A stretch of 64,000 nucleotides of DNA from Lucifuga dentata (GCA_014773175.1 VXCM01002089.1:247460-311459), one strand, 5' to 3'. Positions 1 through 13,152 are shown, counted from the first letter of the stretch. Numbers and translations: made by a program. The notes: generated from the letters alone by a model not told the origin.

Positions 1-2970
1 ACAGGTTTAACCGCTGCTAATAGGAGATCAGGATTTATTTTAACATTAATTATCCTAGTAAAGAATCAGTGTTTTTGCCATGACACACACACAGTAACCT
101 CAGACAAAAATGCAGCAGCATTACAAAATCAAATACAACTGCAGCAACACAACCAAGCCAAGTAAAATTTTCTACATAAGCAATGAAGTAAATGAGTAAA
201 TAAGTAACTGAGTTGTTGACGAAATCCTTCATTTAACTCACCAAAAGAGCAAAGAGTTTTATGTCATTCTGTAGGGAGAAAAGGAGTAGAGAGGGAAGGA
301 GTAGGGAGTTTGATATATCCAAATAAGACAATTGTTATGCCTTAGAATTATTTTTAATACCTAAATTAGAATTAGAAATGCACTATAGTTAATTTACCCT
401 GAGGGCTGCCAAATCATCATTATTTCATTCGTTTCAGAGGTAGAGAAAGACAATAATTATTCTAAATCTCTTTCCCTTAGGTCCAAGTGCTGCTCTACTA
501 CCTACAGCATCCTCCCATCTCCTTGGCTGAACTGAAGTGTAACACGCTCTACTTTTCCACTGATGGCTAACTCCTCCCAGCCATCGGGGGGGCGTCTGGA
601 GATGAGAGAACAGCGGCAGAAAGAGTGAGAGAGTCCGTGCAGACCTGCGTCCACCATCCTCTTCCTCACCTCTCCTCCCAGCAGGCACCCCGACCCAACT
701 GTACCTTCCCCTATCCCTCTTGTCTACTCAAAACACCCCAAACTATCTTCCTCTCTCCCTTGGCCTAAAGAGACAACTTGGAATTTTGAGACAACAGAGA
801 CCACAGCCTGGCACGGTGTCAGCGTATTGTGCCGGGTATGTGTGTGTGTGTGTGTGTGCGTGCGTGTGCTGTGGATGAGCCCTTTCCAGACGCTGGTTTA
901 ATGATCTCTGAAACTGATCAACCTCCAGCCTGATGCTTTCAGAGGAATTCCAGAAAAACGACATTGACATGTTTCATGAGTTTCTTCAACAGCTGTTTTG
1001 TTTCTTTTTTTCTGTCTCTCTCTGGCTTTGTGCATGTGACGGAGGAGGCCGGGTGCGTATGAGACAAAGTGGACGTGCCTGGGTGTGTGTGTGAATGTGG
1101 GTGTGAGTGCATTTAAGGGACTATGAGGACTTTAGAGATGTAGAAGTGGCTGGGAAGCCTCTTTTATTCAGCTGGTATCATTTCTCTCTGTGCTGACGAA
1201 CAGGAGAGTATCGCCCTACCCAGTGAGTCTTGGCCAAATTTTCCCTATTTATTTGAAATATATATATTAAGTGTGCCTGTACAGTTCTGTGCGACTAGAG
1301 AAATGCTCTAAGGAGTCTGTTTTTGAAGTTTATTCAGGTAGTGATGTTATTTTTTAGTCTAATTTTCTCATTCACTGTCCATGGTTGGTAAACTGTACTG
1401 AAGAATCACCGTAAAGTCTGCCAATTGGTTTTAAAATCACTTTGTAGTGGTTAAAGGGCACTCTGTAAAGTTTGTGGGGAAAAAAAATGAATGGAACATT
1501 TAGCTTTTTTTTTTCTTATAGTTGCATTGCAAGCCTGTTCCAAGTGTCTTACTGCACCGGTATAATCTATGGGATGATTTGTGTAGTTGCCCTCATTGCA
1601 TGTTCAGCTTGTCAATCGAAAGGCGGGGTAACACAAAGGTAGGTCTCTCTGCTGAGACTAGAAAAGGCCCATCATCGCTCTGTACAAAGCCAGCCTTTCT
1701 GTTATCAAGCCTGCGACATATCTTAAAATACTGTAAGCACTGCTAGATAAGTACTATTTGATATTTTTAATATAAGATTAAAATGAAAATCAAAAAATGT
1801 TGTATTTTACTTCCTTGAGAGGAATTTCAGTATACTGTAATATTGAGGCTAAATGTCAATGTGAACTTTCCCCTTTTTTTTTTTTTTTTTTTTNTTTTTT
1901 TTTTTTTTTTTTAGTAAAATAAAAGTTACCAAAACACTGTCACATTGTGTTTATGTTCAGGTTTAAGATCATCAGAAACAATTATACAGTTATAACACTG
2001 TATCATCACCGTTATATAACATTTTGTAAGATGTCAGAGAAGGCAAAGTATTACTGTGCTGTACATTTACTTTTCTGGCTTGTGAACAATTTATCAGACT
2101 TGCGACTTCCTCTCAAAATATTTTCCCGTATGAAGCACTTAAACCATCATCTATATTCTTGGGTTATTCCATTAGCAAAGATTGCTTGAACTATAATTAC
2201 ATTAAACATTTTTTTTTTCCATTTTGTTTACTAAGCTACAGATTTTAGTCATGTCCTCATGAGTATGTACTAATTTGGATATTTGCTTTCATATTGCACC
2301 CCCTAGTGGTCATTTTAAAAATGTTGCCAGTGACTACCAATAGAAGATTTGGCCCATAATTATAACTTTGCTCCACATTAATGCAATTAGTTTTTTAACG
2401 TAATTAAATTTTGTGCCAGTTTTGTTAAAACATAGCTTCTTTTTGGTCCGACAGAACAAACAAAAGTTTTCAAGGAGGCTTCTGTGTTGTTTCCCCACTT
2501 TGTTTAGCTCGAACATGCGGAGGTCGTAAATGACATAATTCTGAGTTACAGCTTCTCTGTTCTTCTGACTCTGAAAAACATATTTTAAGAATTGTTTATG
2601 ATTTCATGTTATACAGTGTTATGATCTAAATAAAAAAGCCAAATGGAGCATTATGTAACCACCTGTTAACAGTGGCCCTTCACACCCATGGTACACCCAC
2701 ACAGGTGTTTTCACTTATGCTGATTGATTAGACCTCTTCTCAGGCTACAGACTGATTGCTTGACATCTCCCTGACAATCCTGATAGGATTCTTTCAGCCA
2801 TTTTGAAGTTTAATTTTCTCAAAGTAAAGCTTCACCCATCAGCCAAAATAACTGAAATCACTTGTGTGGGTGTGCAGGAAATGTCAGTGGGTAAAAACAA
2901 CAACAACAAAAAAACAAAAAATCAGTTCTTCACATGAATATGAAAGGGCTATAAGTCCAGGATGTGCACA
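1..2970. other. Intergenic sequence, no confirmed gene
   Basis: AT-rich non-coding sequence lying beyond the 3' end of TIMM22. It holds a short (TG)n run near 839-860, a T-run broken by an N at 1894, and a candidate but unassigned exon at 1522-1638 (see findings). The open frames at 434-688 and 743-970 on the minus strand encode low-complexity peptides without recognisable domains. I see no rRNA, tRNA or coding gene here. Confidence 0.6.
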
Positions 2971-2991
2971 AGTTAACAAAAACATCTTTGA

Positions 2992-2997
2992 TTTATT
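2992..2997 (-). terminator. Candidate TIMM22 poly(A) signal AATAAA
   Basis: On the minus strand this reads AATAAA, about 430 nt downstream of the TIMM22 stop codon. It is the first canonical hexamer I noticed in that direction and would give a 3' UTR of roughly 0.45 kb. It rests on the motif and its position only. Confidence 0.45.
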
Positions 2998-3423
2998 ATG
3001 AATAATCCTGACATTGGCTTAGTTACTGACATATCATGTCAGTGTTCTACAAATAGAACTGTGTGTATCTATGGATTCTTGCACAAAGCCCACTGCTTTC
3101 TGCCTCTGCCTGATGTGTTCAGAACTCAGAGTGAAGGTGAACCAGTCATAGTATGATCCCACTCTGCCCTTTCACACCCACTCATTTCTTCATATTCTCC
3201 ACGTGACATTAGTAGGCTTTGTTCCAGCTCTCCATGAGATGCAACTGGCAGATAAAAATAATCAGACAACAATGATTTCAGCACTCTTCAGTACACAGAA
3301 AAAGTCATTAAGACCCAATGCTGCAGTACTGCTTTTGTACCGATCCACCAGCTGCTCCATGTGTTTGTTCAGTTTTACATCAGAGTTCTTCTAACAGAGT
3401 TCAAGTTGCTCCTGTTCAGTGGT

Positions 3424-3500
3424 TCATCTTAAGTAATATTCAATGGCAGCGGAAAATGCAGCAAAACCTCCACATCCTAGCACTCCAGCCTTCAGACCAG
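3424..3500 (-). CDS. timm22: TIMM22 coding exon 4 (terminal)
   Basis: 77 bp ending in TGA, residues 177-201, finishing with AAFSAAIEYYLR as in vertebrate Tim22 proteins. Acceptor TTTTGTAG|CT. It is separated from exon 3 by a 93 bp intron. Confidence 0.95.
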
Positions 3501-5835
3501 CTACAAAACAGAAAGAAAGAAATGTAAGGATGACACAAGTAAATCTCTTCTAATTTAAAAAAAAAGTCACACTTAGTGTATCATGTTACATACCACGAAA
3601 TCCAATGGCTCCCCCAGTAACACAACCACTGTAAACGGCATTTTTCCAGTCAGATTTTCCTCTGTGCTGTAAATAGAAAGGCAAATGAGAAATTACAAAA
3701 AAAAAGAATCAACAATATTAACTGTTTGTATTGTTACAGACAAAGGATCATTAAATATGTTTTGTACATCTGTTGGTCAAAAGCCAGGAAAGAAATGGCT
3801 GATTTTTTTTTTCTGTGGTACTTGATGGGAACTGTAGAAAATGTCAAAGGTTCTAGACATATGATGAGTTTGTTTTTTGTTTTTTTTTTTTTAACTTTTT
3901 AATGTTATTGAGCATTGGAGTAGAAATTGCTCCAGTCTGTATAACATTCATGCCAATCTGACTGAGAAATTAATAAAGTAGCCAGATATCTGCTGATTTG
4001 GATTTGATAGGTTCCTTCACCATAACTTTTTGCAGCTCACAAGAAAATCATACAGTCAACCAGTTCACCACCAGAGGGTGCTATAAGACCTCTTAGAACT
4101 GAGCTGCTGTAATATTTTAAAGGCCATTTCTGTAAATGATTTTTTTTTAACTATCATTTAATATTACATGTATTTCACTAAGTAGCACTTCATAAAAATC
4201 AAATTGTGAACAGAGATCTGATGATTTACCTGAGATTATCAAACAAATGAATGAAGATATCAACAAGAAAAAACACCCAGATACATTTGCACACAAATAT
4301 GTTTGTAATCGTTTTGGTTGATTAAACATCTTTTCAGGGCTGTGTGGGCATGTCTTTCTCCTGACAGGTTTGTTGCATCTATGGAGGTCTGACACATTTA
4401 AGTTGTGTGGAAAGTAGTTTCTGCAGGCAGGGTGAAATGAACGTCAAGGCAACATTTTGCGATTAGAATGCTTTCCAGCATTTTAACCGACCTTTCTCTT
4501 CATAGATATTTTTCCTGTTCATAGCAGGTAAAGCACAGATTACTAATAACTTTATTCGTGGCTCTTTTCATGTAGATATCAGTGAGCCAGCATGTGCAAT
4601 AGCAACGCCCTGATACTGACACACCCAGGGAAAGCAGCCATAATTAATGTCAAAAATCAAAATGTCCACTGTAAGAAATCTCTATTTTCATCCCACCACC
4701 AGAATCCTACATCATACACACAAAAGAAGAGGACTAACTTACCGATTCAATGATGCACTCTGTACAGGAGAACACGGCGCCCACAATGGCAAAGTTCTTA
4801 GCGTAGGACATCCCCCTCTGTCCCATGTCTTTGAGGACTTCTCGTGCTGTTGGTGTTCTCAGGGGGTCTTTGGGGTCGAAGCCAACATTGGTATCAATGC
4901 CTGCTGTGAAAACACCAAAAGCTCCTCCAAGGACGAACCCTGTGGAAAATAAACAAAAATACAGCATGAATATCTAAACAGTTAAACACAATAATCACAG
5001 ACAGTGAAATAAACAATGTCCATGCTGTTTAGCCACTCTCATTGGAATTACAGTAGATCATCAGAAATACAAATGTTGATTGATTAGTTATGAACCTGAC
5101 ACATAAGGAAGTGAGCAAGGGTTGTAATGTTTTTGTCTGTTTTGCCTTATGTGTTTTTGACTGCATGATTATAACTTACTAGTTATACAGATACTAGCCA
5201 AGGCTCTGTCAGCTATAGAAAGGTGGACAAACTAGGCTAATGTGTACTTTCTGGCTCTTAACCATGACTGTAGCTTTGAACTAAATCAGCACCACTATAC
5301 TCAGATTTGCCCCCTCAGATGTTCACCTCAAACATAAAAAAAAAAAAAAAAAAAAAAAAGCTTTAGCTAGAACCCATTTTGCTTCATAAGATGATTTCAT
5401 ATCAGCTCTGAAGGATGTTTTGGACAGTGGAATCCCTCCTGCATCGTTTTCTCTACCAGGGTCAGAACTTATCAATCAAATCCCATATTTCTTCATTTCT
5501 TCTTTTCTTATTTATTCCCTTTAGTTTTTACATTGTAAGTAGCATCCATGTGTATTTGTATTGTTACTCTATTTACCTCCGATGCAGGCCAGAGCGGACT
5601 TGAAGGCACAGCTCTCCATTCCTCGCTCGATCATCTTCTGCTCCTCGCTTTTGGGGGGCGCCGGCATTCCCCCCATAACGGCCCGATTCAGATCCTTTAT
5701 GGGCCTCTTGTCACCGATCAAGTGATCCAAAACCATACTGTACTGGATTGTTGGGCTGTCCATACTCGATCCGGCCGAGGTTGGACCTTGTGAGTCGGAG
5801 GCAGCAACATTTGCAGCACCCGTGGACGCAGCCAT
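3424..5835 (-). CDS. timm22: TIMM22, mitochondrial import inner membrane translocase subunit Tim22 (4 exons)
   Basis: Channel subunit of the TIM22 complex, which inserts multi-spanning carrier proteins into the mitochondrial inner membrane. Coding exons on the minus strand are 5835-5577, 4939-4743, 3666-3594 and 3500-3424; phases agree at all junctions and give 201 residues (human is 194). Recognised by near identity to vertebrate Tim22, for example GAFGVFTAGIDTNVGFDPKD and DMGQRGMSYAKNFAIVGA. The Tim17/22/23 fold is visible as four hydrophobic segments, about residues 81-101, 132-151, 162-178 and 182-198. Cysteines 76, 145 and 148 correspond to conserved residues; in the human protein equivalent cysteines form a structural disulfide. 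The first about 28 residues are low-complexity and poorly conserved, and there is no cleavable presequence, as expected. The ATG at 5835 has A at -3 and G at +4. No disabling mutation seen. Confidence 0.96.
3594..3666 (-). CDS. timm22: TIMM22 coding exon 3
   Basis: 73 bp, residues 153-176 plus one base. It encodes HRGKSDWKNA followed by the glycine-rich third membrane segment. Acceptor ATTTACAG|CAC; donor CGTG|GTATGT. Too short to show up as a long open frame; found by homology and splice sites. Confidence 0.95.
3667..4742 (-). other. TIMM22 intron 2
   Basis: 1,076 bp GT-AG intron. AT-rich, with a T-run near 3880-3892 and a CTCF-like motif at 4068-4081. No further gene seen. Confidence 0.85.
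4743..4939 (-). CDS. timm22: TIMM22 coding exon 2
   Basis: 197 bp, residues 87 (completed) to 152. Acceptor TTCCACAG|GG and donor AATCG|GTAAGT. Carries the end of the first membrane segment, the intermembrane loop with the DTNVGFDPKD motif, and the CTEC cysteine pair. Confidence 0.96.
4940..5576 (-). other. TIMM22 intron 1
   Basis: 637 bp GT-AG intron with a 23-24 bp A-run at about 5337-5359. Otherwise nothing recognisable. Confidence 0.85.
5577..5835 (-). CDS. timm22: TIMM22 coding exon 1
   Basis: Encodes residues 1-86 plus the first base of codon 87. It contains the KSEEQKMIERGMESCAFKSA block that is typical of Tim22. The donor reads GGAG|GTAAAT on the minus strand. An in-frame upstream ATG at 5880 would add 15 residues, but the chosen ATG matches the start of the family. 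Confidence 0.95.
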
Positions 5836-6407
5836 GTTTCCCAATGACAGCGCTTCAAGTAAATTTAAGCAAAGACACACGAGTGCAGATTCATCACATT
5901 TGTGCCATATTAGAATTGGACAATAATAAAAGAAGTAAATTCAAAAATTTAAACGAATAGCAACAGATAGGTGCATATATTTATAATCCAAAGTAAATCT
6001 TAAATTTCCTCGTCATCAGATTTGTTTAAATTACTTGTAGCACATTCGACACAAAATCAAACAGCAAAAATGACCTTGTAGCATCATGACAAACTGTTGA
6101 AAAAAATGTACATTTAGTGAGTAACAAATGTTTACTTTGTCAACTAAAAGTCAATAAATATTAAAACAACAAAGTAGACTCAAATAACAGAAAAAGGAAA
6201 GCGTTAATATCAAAAAACAATAAGCTAATTTCAACAAAACCTGGATCGCAACGTAGTACTATTATGTGCTATTCTTTTTTATATGTTATTATATTATTAT
6301 ATATTAGTATGTTATCATCTTACGTGTTATGGAGCACAAAGGGTAAAAACTGAACGAGCTTTATTAAATTTCCGCCTTTTCCTGACCGTCCGTTTCTTTC
6401 TACAAGG

Positions 6408-6426
6408 ACTACATATCCCAGAATCC
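6408..6426 (+). promoter_or_regulatory. ZNF143/Staf-like binding site
   Basis: Reads ACTACATATCCCAGAATCC, close to the ZNF143 consensus ACTACAATTCCCAGMATGC; the CCCAGAAT core is intact. Such sites are typical of vertebrate housekeeping and divergent promoters, which fits a mitochondrial import gene next door. Confidence 0.5.
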
Positions 6427-6459
6427 TCTCTGCACTGCACCAAATTCGTGTGCTCCGCG

Positions 6460-6555
6460 CGGCGCGCGGCCCGGTGACACTTCACTGACTCATGAGGCAG
6501 CAGAAGCAGCAGCATCCTGACCAAACGACAGCAGCTCAACCGCAACACTGAACAG
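6460..6555 (+). other. specc1: Candidate non-coding first exon of SPECC1 (5' end approximate)
   Basis: GC-rich sequence downstream of the CpG patch, ending in a good donor, AACAG|GTGAGC, at 6555/6556. SPECC1 coding exon 1 begins with an acceptor at 21124/21125, so a 5' UTR exon must exist upstream; this is the best candidate I see. The start is a guess. If correct, intron 1 is about 14.6 kb. Confidence 0.35.
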
Positions 6556-9500
6556 GTGAGCCGAACTGGCAAATACTGTTTTTGGTTATTTTTTTTTCTT
6601 TACAGCGTTTCTTATTTATATCGCCATTTTTTAAGTTTAAATGTATAAACTTTACCGTTGACGTCTGTCTTCTGTTGGGCGAAATTGAAGAAGCTGAGAG
6701 TCGCTCTGGAGTCGCAGTTCGTTTGGCTAGTTGGCAGTAACCCCAAACTGACTTTGATGGCAGCTTGATTGTTAAGTCATTATTGTATTGTTTTTCCATT
6801 TTTATTTCAGTTAGCGACTGTCTCATTCTGAAACACCTGTACACGAATATGGCTGTCATTAAATTAAAAAGACGTGTTGTTTTCACGTTAATTGAACACA
6901 TCTCTGTATGTTTGTAGGCAAGTTTTATAACGGACTGTCTTATCTTTGTAAAATAATGTATCTTATATTCATCATCTATTACGCAGATATTCATCCCCAT
7001 ATTTCTCAGTTTCTTACTAATATTGTGCCGTGAAGAGTTCAACAGGATACTTCGCCACATGACGTTTGTTTTGAAGACAAACCTCTAGCTCAGTTATGCT
7101 TATCCCACAGTGGTTACAGTAATATCATTGGCATTATTAAAAAATATGTCTAGTACTGCTGGTAATGTTTTTGCCTGAGTACCATTATGATATAAATACT
7201 GCAGCCTCCTGTAAAGCCACATCAGCGATCTCTTGTTAACAGAACTCACCTTCATTTATCCATGCAGTGCTTTTTATCAGCACATTATGAGGGTGTTAAT
7301 TAAAGAGTGTCCAGGCCATCTTATAGTTATGTAAGACCTGCTCCTTGCACAGTTTTTCTTCTATATTTCCTCAGTCATGTGAAAGTGAGTAAAACATTGG
7401 CAGAACATCTGAAACTGAATTTGCCAAATTACCTGTAGTTTTAGTTGCCTTGTGGTTTCCGTAAATGTCACATTTTGCTGCTAATGGCAAGTTGCCTTAT
7501 GCACCGCAAGCAGTTTTTCTTCACATGATCATCCAGCCATTTGTTCCTCATTTAGGTCAGTATGTGAGTCAGCTCAGCTTTGTTGTCTTTAGTCATTAGT
7601 GAAAGTTATAGTTTATGTTTTTTTATGGTTTTGTAAATGCTTCATTATGACAGACTATCCTGACTAAGCTTCTGTGCCTGGTTTTTACACTTGCTACATA
7701 ACCTTTACTTGTATGCTACATTACCAAAGGGTTCCAGCAGCTCCAGACCACTGTCTAAAAGTGATAGGTGAATAAAACAAGCTTTCCTGTTTTGGCCATG
7801 GTTTTCCATTCAGTATAACTGGAAATAATGATTACAACAAAGAAAAGTTATGCTTTAATATTGCCACAAGCAGTGATGAGTGTGACTGTATGACTGAAGA
7901 CTTGAAGAAGAACAAGACAAAAAAGAGTTAGCCTTTCCTACTTTGCACTGATGTTCTAAATACAGTGAAACATTTGATTGAATGTGTACTTAAATTTCAA
8001 CTATACAGATACATTCTGAAAACAATCCTTCTGGTAGACAGAGAAATGGTGTCATACAATCTCAATGATGTTTGATCACGTAACTGATAACCTGACTTTG
8101 AAAATTCTGAATTGAAAAAATATAGTGATGACGTTCTAATTGACCATAGTTTCTTCACACACTGGAAGATGTGTTTAGATAGATTTTTTTTTGACATACT
8201 GGTGCTTTTGAGTATAATAATAATAATATCTTTGAAATTTTGATCAGTTAGTAAAGACTTGGATTGGATCACATCTATGCAATTTCAGAAGAAATCTTCC
8301 GTTAAAATATGAGAGAGAACTCTTGCACCTACAGGCACCAAATTTTGTCTTTCTAAAAAAATGTTTATACATCGTTAACCTTTTGATCACATAGTCTTGG
8401 CACACATAGAGCACCTTTATCTAAAATAAGCTGGGGAAACCATCATCTGCAGAGATTAGAGAAATTATGTCAGAATGTTTCAAATATTTATAAGTTTCCT
8501 TGCAGTTATAAGCTATGTACACACACAATAACTACAGCATGTGGGCGTGTGTATGTAGTGTACACACATACACATACACATACTAACTGTAATGTTGTAG
8601 TTGTGTATTTATAGAAGAGGTCTGCCTTGCGGTGGAACGTTCATGGGTACTTTGGAAGAAACCAAACGAGCAGCAAATCACAACTTTCGCTTTCTAGCTT
8701 ATTTTGATAATACCAGGAGTAAAGGGAGGTCATGTTACCATAGCAACAATTTATGATGCAGACAGTGAGAGTATTCTATGCAGATAGTTACACCCCTTGT
8801 TTTTCTCATGGTTAACCATCCGAGAAAGGGAAGTGGTTGAAAATCTGTCGTTGGCTTCTGGGCTGTGTTCAGGACAGGCTGTCCTAGAAAGAAAGTACGA
8901 TAGCACTTAGTCAAATTAATGCATCCAGTATTTTGTTTTTTTTTATTTGGCAAAAATGCTTGTGATTGATGGATGCATTTTGAGTAGGATCTTGCCTTTT
9001 TCTATGTCGATAATAGTGTTTATTTCATAATGTGTTAAGACTGAGTGATTTTCTTTAACATCTGATGACCACTAAGAGGATAGCCTAATTATAGATCTAG
9101 CAACTTGAGTTTGTTATTGATTTCACAACTTTGCATTTGTCATTGATGTAAGTCGAGAGCATCCCTTACCTGGACCCGTGCTTTCAGCGTGGCCTCGCTG
9201 AGCCCGGAGCAGTGAATCTCCCGCCTGTTCCTACAAATGCTCCCATCCTCTGTTGCGCTCATTACACAGGCAGTTCCTGTCATTGGAGGATCAGGCCTGC
9301 TATTTATAGCGAGAGTAATGTGGGGAGCACACAGAAATGTCCGGCTGTACACTGGTATGGCTTGTTAGGTGAGAGAAAAAGAATTCCGTCTGTTGATCTC
9401 TTTGACTGCCCTGTTCATTTGGGACTTTATGCATCTGTGCATGTGTGGCATTCTAATGGGAATTCAAGGTTTCCAGGAATATCTCGTCATGCTCGCGTCC

Positions 9501-9651
9501 TGGATTCACCTCTGGTGACTAAACGGTTCCTTAAAGCATTTAGTTAATGCTTAAGGAAGAAGTCTTACATCCACATGCCATAGATCACCTGTGAAGTGAG
9601 TTTGGGGGGTGGGGAGACTAGGGTTCAGACTGACCTTGTCCAGCTGTGGTA

Positions 9652-9654
<3 letters not shown>

Positions 9655-9689
<35 letters not shown>
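9655..9689. repeat. (AG)n microsatellite
   Basis: Uninterrupted AG dinucleotide run of about 17 units. Confidence 0.95.
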
Positions 9690-9692
<3 letters not shown>

Positions 9693-12600
9693 TGCAGTGG
9701 ATCAGATGCTCACTGTCTCCACTGGCCGTTGAGTCTGTGTGGACAGAGATAGCACCATCGTTTTGAGCTGCAGCCTAAATACGGCTCACACCAGCACAGC
9801 AATCTGGGTCTCAGACTCTCAGGATTGGGGGCTGCAGTAGTATGATTTTTTTTTCTTAGCCGTACAGTATAAATTTTTACATTCCTTCAAGTTTGATGGT
9901 CCTCACAGCCACGCTGCAGCCTCATTCCTCAGCCCAACAAAACAGCTGAAACTGCAAAATGTAGTTGATATGATAACAGACATTCAAATAAGGAACATTC
10001 TTAAATTTCTACAGCTATTAAAAGTGATATTTCTTTGGACAACCCAGAGCCTCATTTCAAAGAGAGCTCTTGGATTTGTGTAGATGTACGAGGGTTTGCT
10101 TATAGCACACATGCACACACGCGCACGCATTCAGAGAAAGCATGCAGTGTAATCTGAGAAGAAAGCGTTATCTGTTGTGAAGAGGCGAGGTCTGGTCTGC
10201 ATACATTCAGAGCAGCACGTCTTTTGCAGCAGAGAGGAGGCTCTAATTGAGGAGATAAGAGGAGATGGACTGATTGTTGCAGGAATAAACTGGTTTCTCA
10301 TTTAGTCACTTCAGCACTTGAATAAATGGAAGCAGTTGTGTCCTTGATGCAGCATGAGGTTGCTTTGCATGCTCTCAACAGGTTTCTGATATTTTGCATG
10401 TTTTAAAACATTATTTTTGCCTTGCAAAGACACAGATCACCAGCTTCCATAGCATGATCAATCTGCTTTCTCTCATTTTTCTCCTAAAGAACTTTCTACC
10501 AAAAGTCCAGGGGACAACCACATTGTCTGTCTCTTGGAGATGCATATATTAGCTGTCAAGGAAGGTAGCTTCAAACCTCTTTTTCCTGTGATTAGAGTTT
10601 TAGTTTAGGAACATCCAGGAAATAGACCGCATACTTGTCGTGAAATTCCTCCGTTTCTGTAAATAGGTCATGAGCCGAGCCATTTAGCCTGAGGTGAGGC
10701 AGAGATATGGTCTTTGCACGTGAATGTCAGGTCTCTTATGCCTGCAGTATAATTTGACAACAGGAACAACATTTCTGTCTTGCTTGCGATGAATTTGACG
10801 CATTCAGAGTACAACGGTCAAGACGAGAACAAGACATGATGAGATGTAACTGAGTTTTTTCCCTCCAGGTGAACAGGACAAGCAGGTTTAGGTCTGACGG
10901 GAATGAACGTGGCTGGATGTTTGCATGTGAAGTGAAAGGTGTCAGACCAATTGTGACCTCTTATGCATTCTCTCTTCATACGGCTGAAATTGAACACACC
11001 CACGGTGCATGTCAAAGCTCTCACGCCACAAGAGCGCGTGCTGTTGGAAACTTGACTGACTGAGCTGGCAGTGCTGCTTCTGGGTTGGATGGCGTTTTGA
11101 TTCAGTGGCACTGAGCTCAGTTAAGTGGTCGTCTTTTTTTTTTTTTTTTTTNTTTTTTTTTTTTTTTTTCATTTCCAGTTCTCATGGATGCTATCCTCAT
11201 GTTTCTATGGAATCCACCCACTCACTATGTGCAGCCAAGAAGAGAGGAAGGGGCTGAAGTTTCTGTGACATGGTTCTGATTGACTGTTTATCAGGCAAAG
11301 ACCTTTGACACCATAAGAACAGGAAGTTTGGCCCTCGAGGGAGCTCAGCTCTGAGAAAGATGAAACTGATGCAATATCTGTGAAGAGCGTGGCTGATCCA
11401 GGACAGAGGAGGTTTTTGGGAGATGATAAATAGCTGTGACTTTTGTATGGTGGCACAATACATCTATTTCTCTTTCTGCTGGTGAGTCAGGATGCTGATA
11501 TTAATGAGCAACATATGACAACATGTTTTGTCAGAATTCATTTTAAAACCAGCTAAAATGAGTTTGTCATTAAAGGCTTGATTAGTATTTGCTTTCTACT
11601 GGTTCATGGCCACAAATTGCACTACCATTTTTTTTATGGACTTAAAAAAAAAATATGGGTAAAACTACGATATTACTTTAAATTTAAGTAAAGTGCGACA
11701 AGGAAACTGCAAAGCACTCGGAGATTTTTAAAAAAATGAAACAAAGACAGAATAATTGTGAAGTGTTTAGTTTAAAATTGCATAGTTTAAGCTATAACAG
11801 ACCTAAAAATTTAGCAAGGAACTGATTAATCAGAACAGCTCCATCTCCATGATGTGCTCTGTAACATTTGAATGAGTTTGGTTGCGTAGTGAATGATTAC
11901 ACTTTTCATATTGAAAGGTCAACCTAACAGCCTATTGATTTTTGTTCAGATGTAAGAAATTCTTCAACTCAGCACTTTTCACGCTGTTTTCCGCTCACGC
12001 CTTCTTTAAAAAGATGCTGATTTAGGCTGTACTTATCATCTTTAGGCTATTCCATATTCAGATGCCATGAACTTATTATTATTTTGCTTAGACTAACACA
12101 CAAACTGGTCCACAGTGGCAAAATACACATATACCTTATCAATTTGTGTAAAAACTAGGCTGCACCTTCATTCTTTTCTTGATGTTGGGTAGGAGGTGTG
12201 TGTGTCCTGTTGCGTACTGCAGTAGTTTCAGATCCCCGCAGACTGAAGGGGAACCCAGAGGGAGAGCAGAGACGGTCTCGCAGCATGAAACAGAGACAAA
12301 TCCCACAATCTTCCTGTTTCACTTTAGCTTAAAAAAAGCACTTTGCACTCACTGCTTCTCTCATTCCAGCTGCTGCACAGATGCTTCAGAGCTGCCGACG
12401 TGTTCAGACAGACATCATAAAAACATAAATGCACACAGGCACACTCACAAAGTCGCCTGCCACACATATTGTCTGCTAAAATGTGCTGTTTTGATGTCAA
12501 ATAATAGATTTTTTTTTTAAACTCATCTTAAATAAATGCTGTATTTGTACTGCACCAGTTGTGGAAACACTGGCAGTCATGCAGATGTTGCTCATGCTTA

Positions 12601-12932
12601 ACGTTTATGTGTTGTTACAGTAATGTGATATCAGTAGCAAAACAGTAAAACAGATCCGTCTCACAGCAACAGAAAGAGAATCTGCTTTTGGTTTAGGAAG
12701 TGCATGATGCAGTATGATTGCTCCCCATTCGTCTTACATCTCATCATATTCATATCAGGATTTACTGGTGAATGCTCATCTCTAATTTAGACTGAAACAA
12801 GGACAAATAATGAGCAGGGCATTTGGGACAAACGGCAGCTAACATCATCAGTGCTAATCTTGATGCTTTCTACAGGAGTATGATGATGTTACAACATTTC
12901 TTTGTGTATAAAGCAGCTCTGTGTTGTTTCTA

Positions 12933-13152
12933 CAGTATCAGTCAGAAGTAAGTACATCCTTGTCTATTAGGAAGAAAATCAGAGTTTTTACTTTCTGTAG
13001 GCAATGTCTGGTTGGATAGCCATTTGGATCTATTGAGCCTTTATTGTAGCACATTTAACAATAAGTGAAATTGGGAAAATACTTTAAATGGATTTTTTTT
13101 TTTTTTTTACTAATATTCTACACAACAGTTTCACAAGTAAGTACACCCCCTA
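12933..13152 (+). repeat. Left terminal inverted repeat of the Tc1-like element
   Basis: About 220 bp that pairs with the right arm. A T-run at about 13092-13109 is expanded relative to the other arm. Confidence 0.9.

Larger units (their letters stand above)
5836..6555. promoter_or_regulatory. Putative divergent promoter between TIMM22 and SPECC1
   Basis: The spacer between the TIMM22 start codon and a candidate SPECC1 first exon. Most is AT-rich, but 6440-6480 is locally very CpG-rich (GCGCGGCGCGCGG), and 6408-6426 resembles the ZNF143/Staf site. Head-to-head genes, a CpG patch and a ZNF143-like site together suggest a shared promoter. Transcription starts cannot be located from sequence alone. 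Confidence 0.5.

Noticed and set aside
434..970. Minus-strand frames with (TH)n and Arg/Gly-rich peptides
   Set aside because: The TH run is a translated (TG)n microsatellite, and the rest is low complexity.
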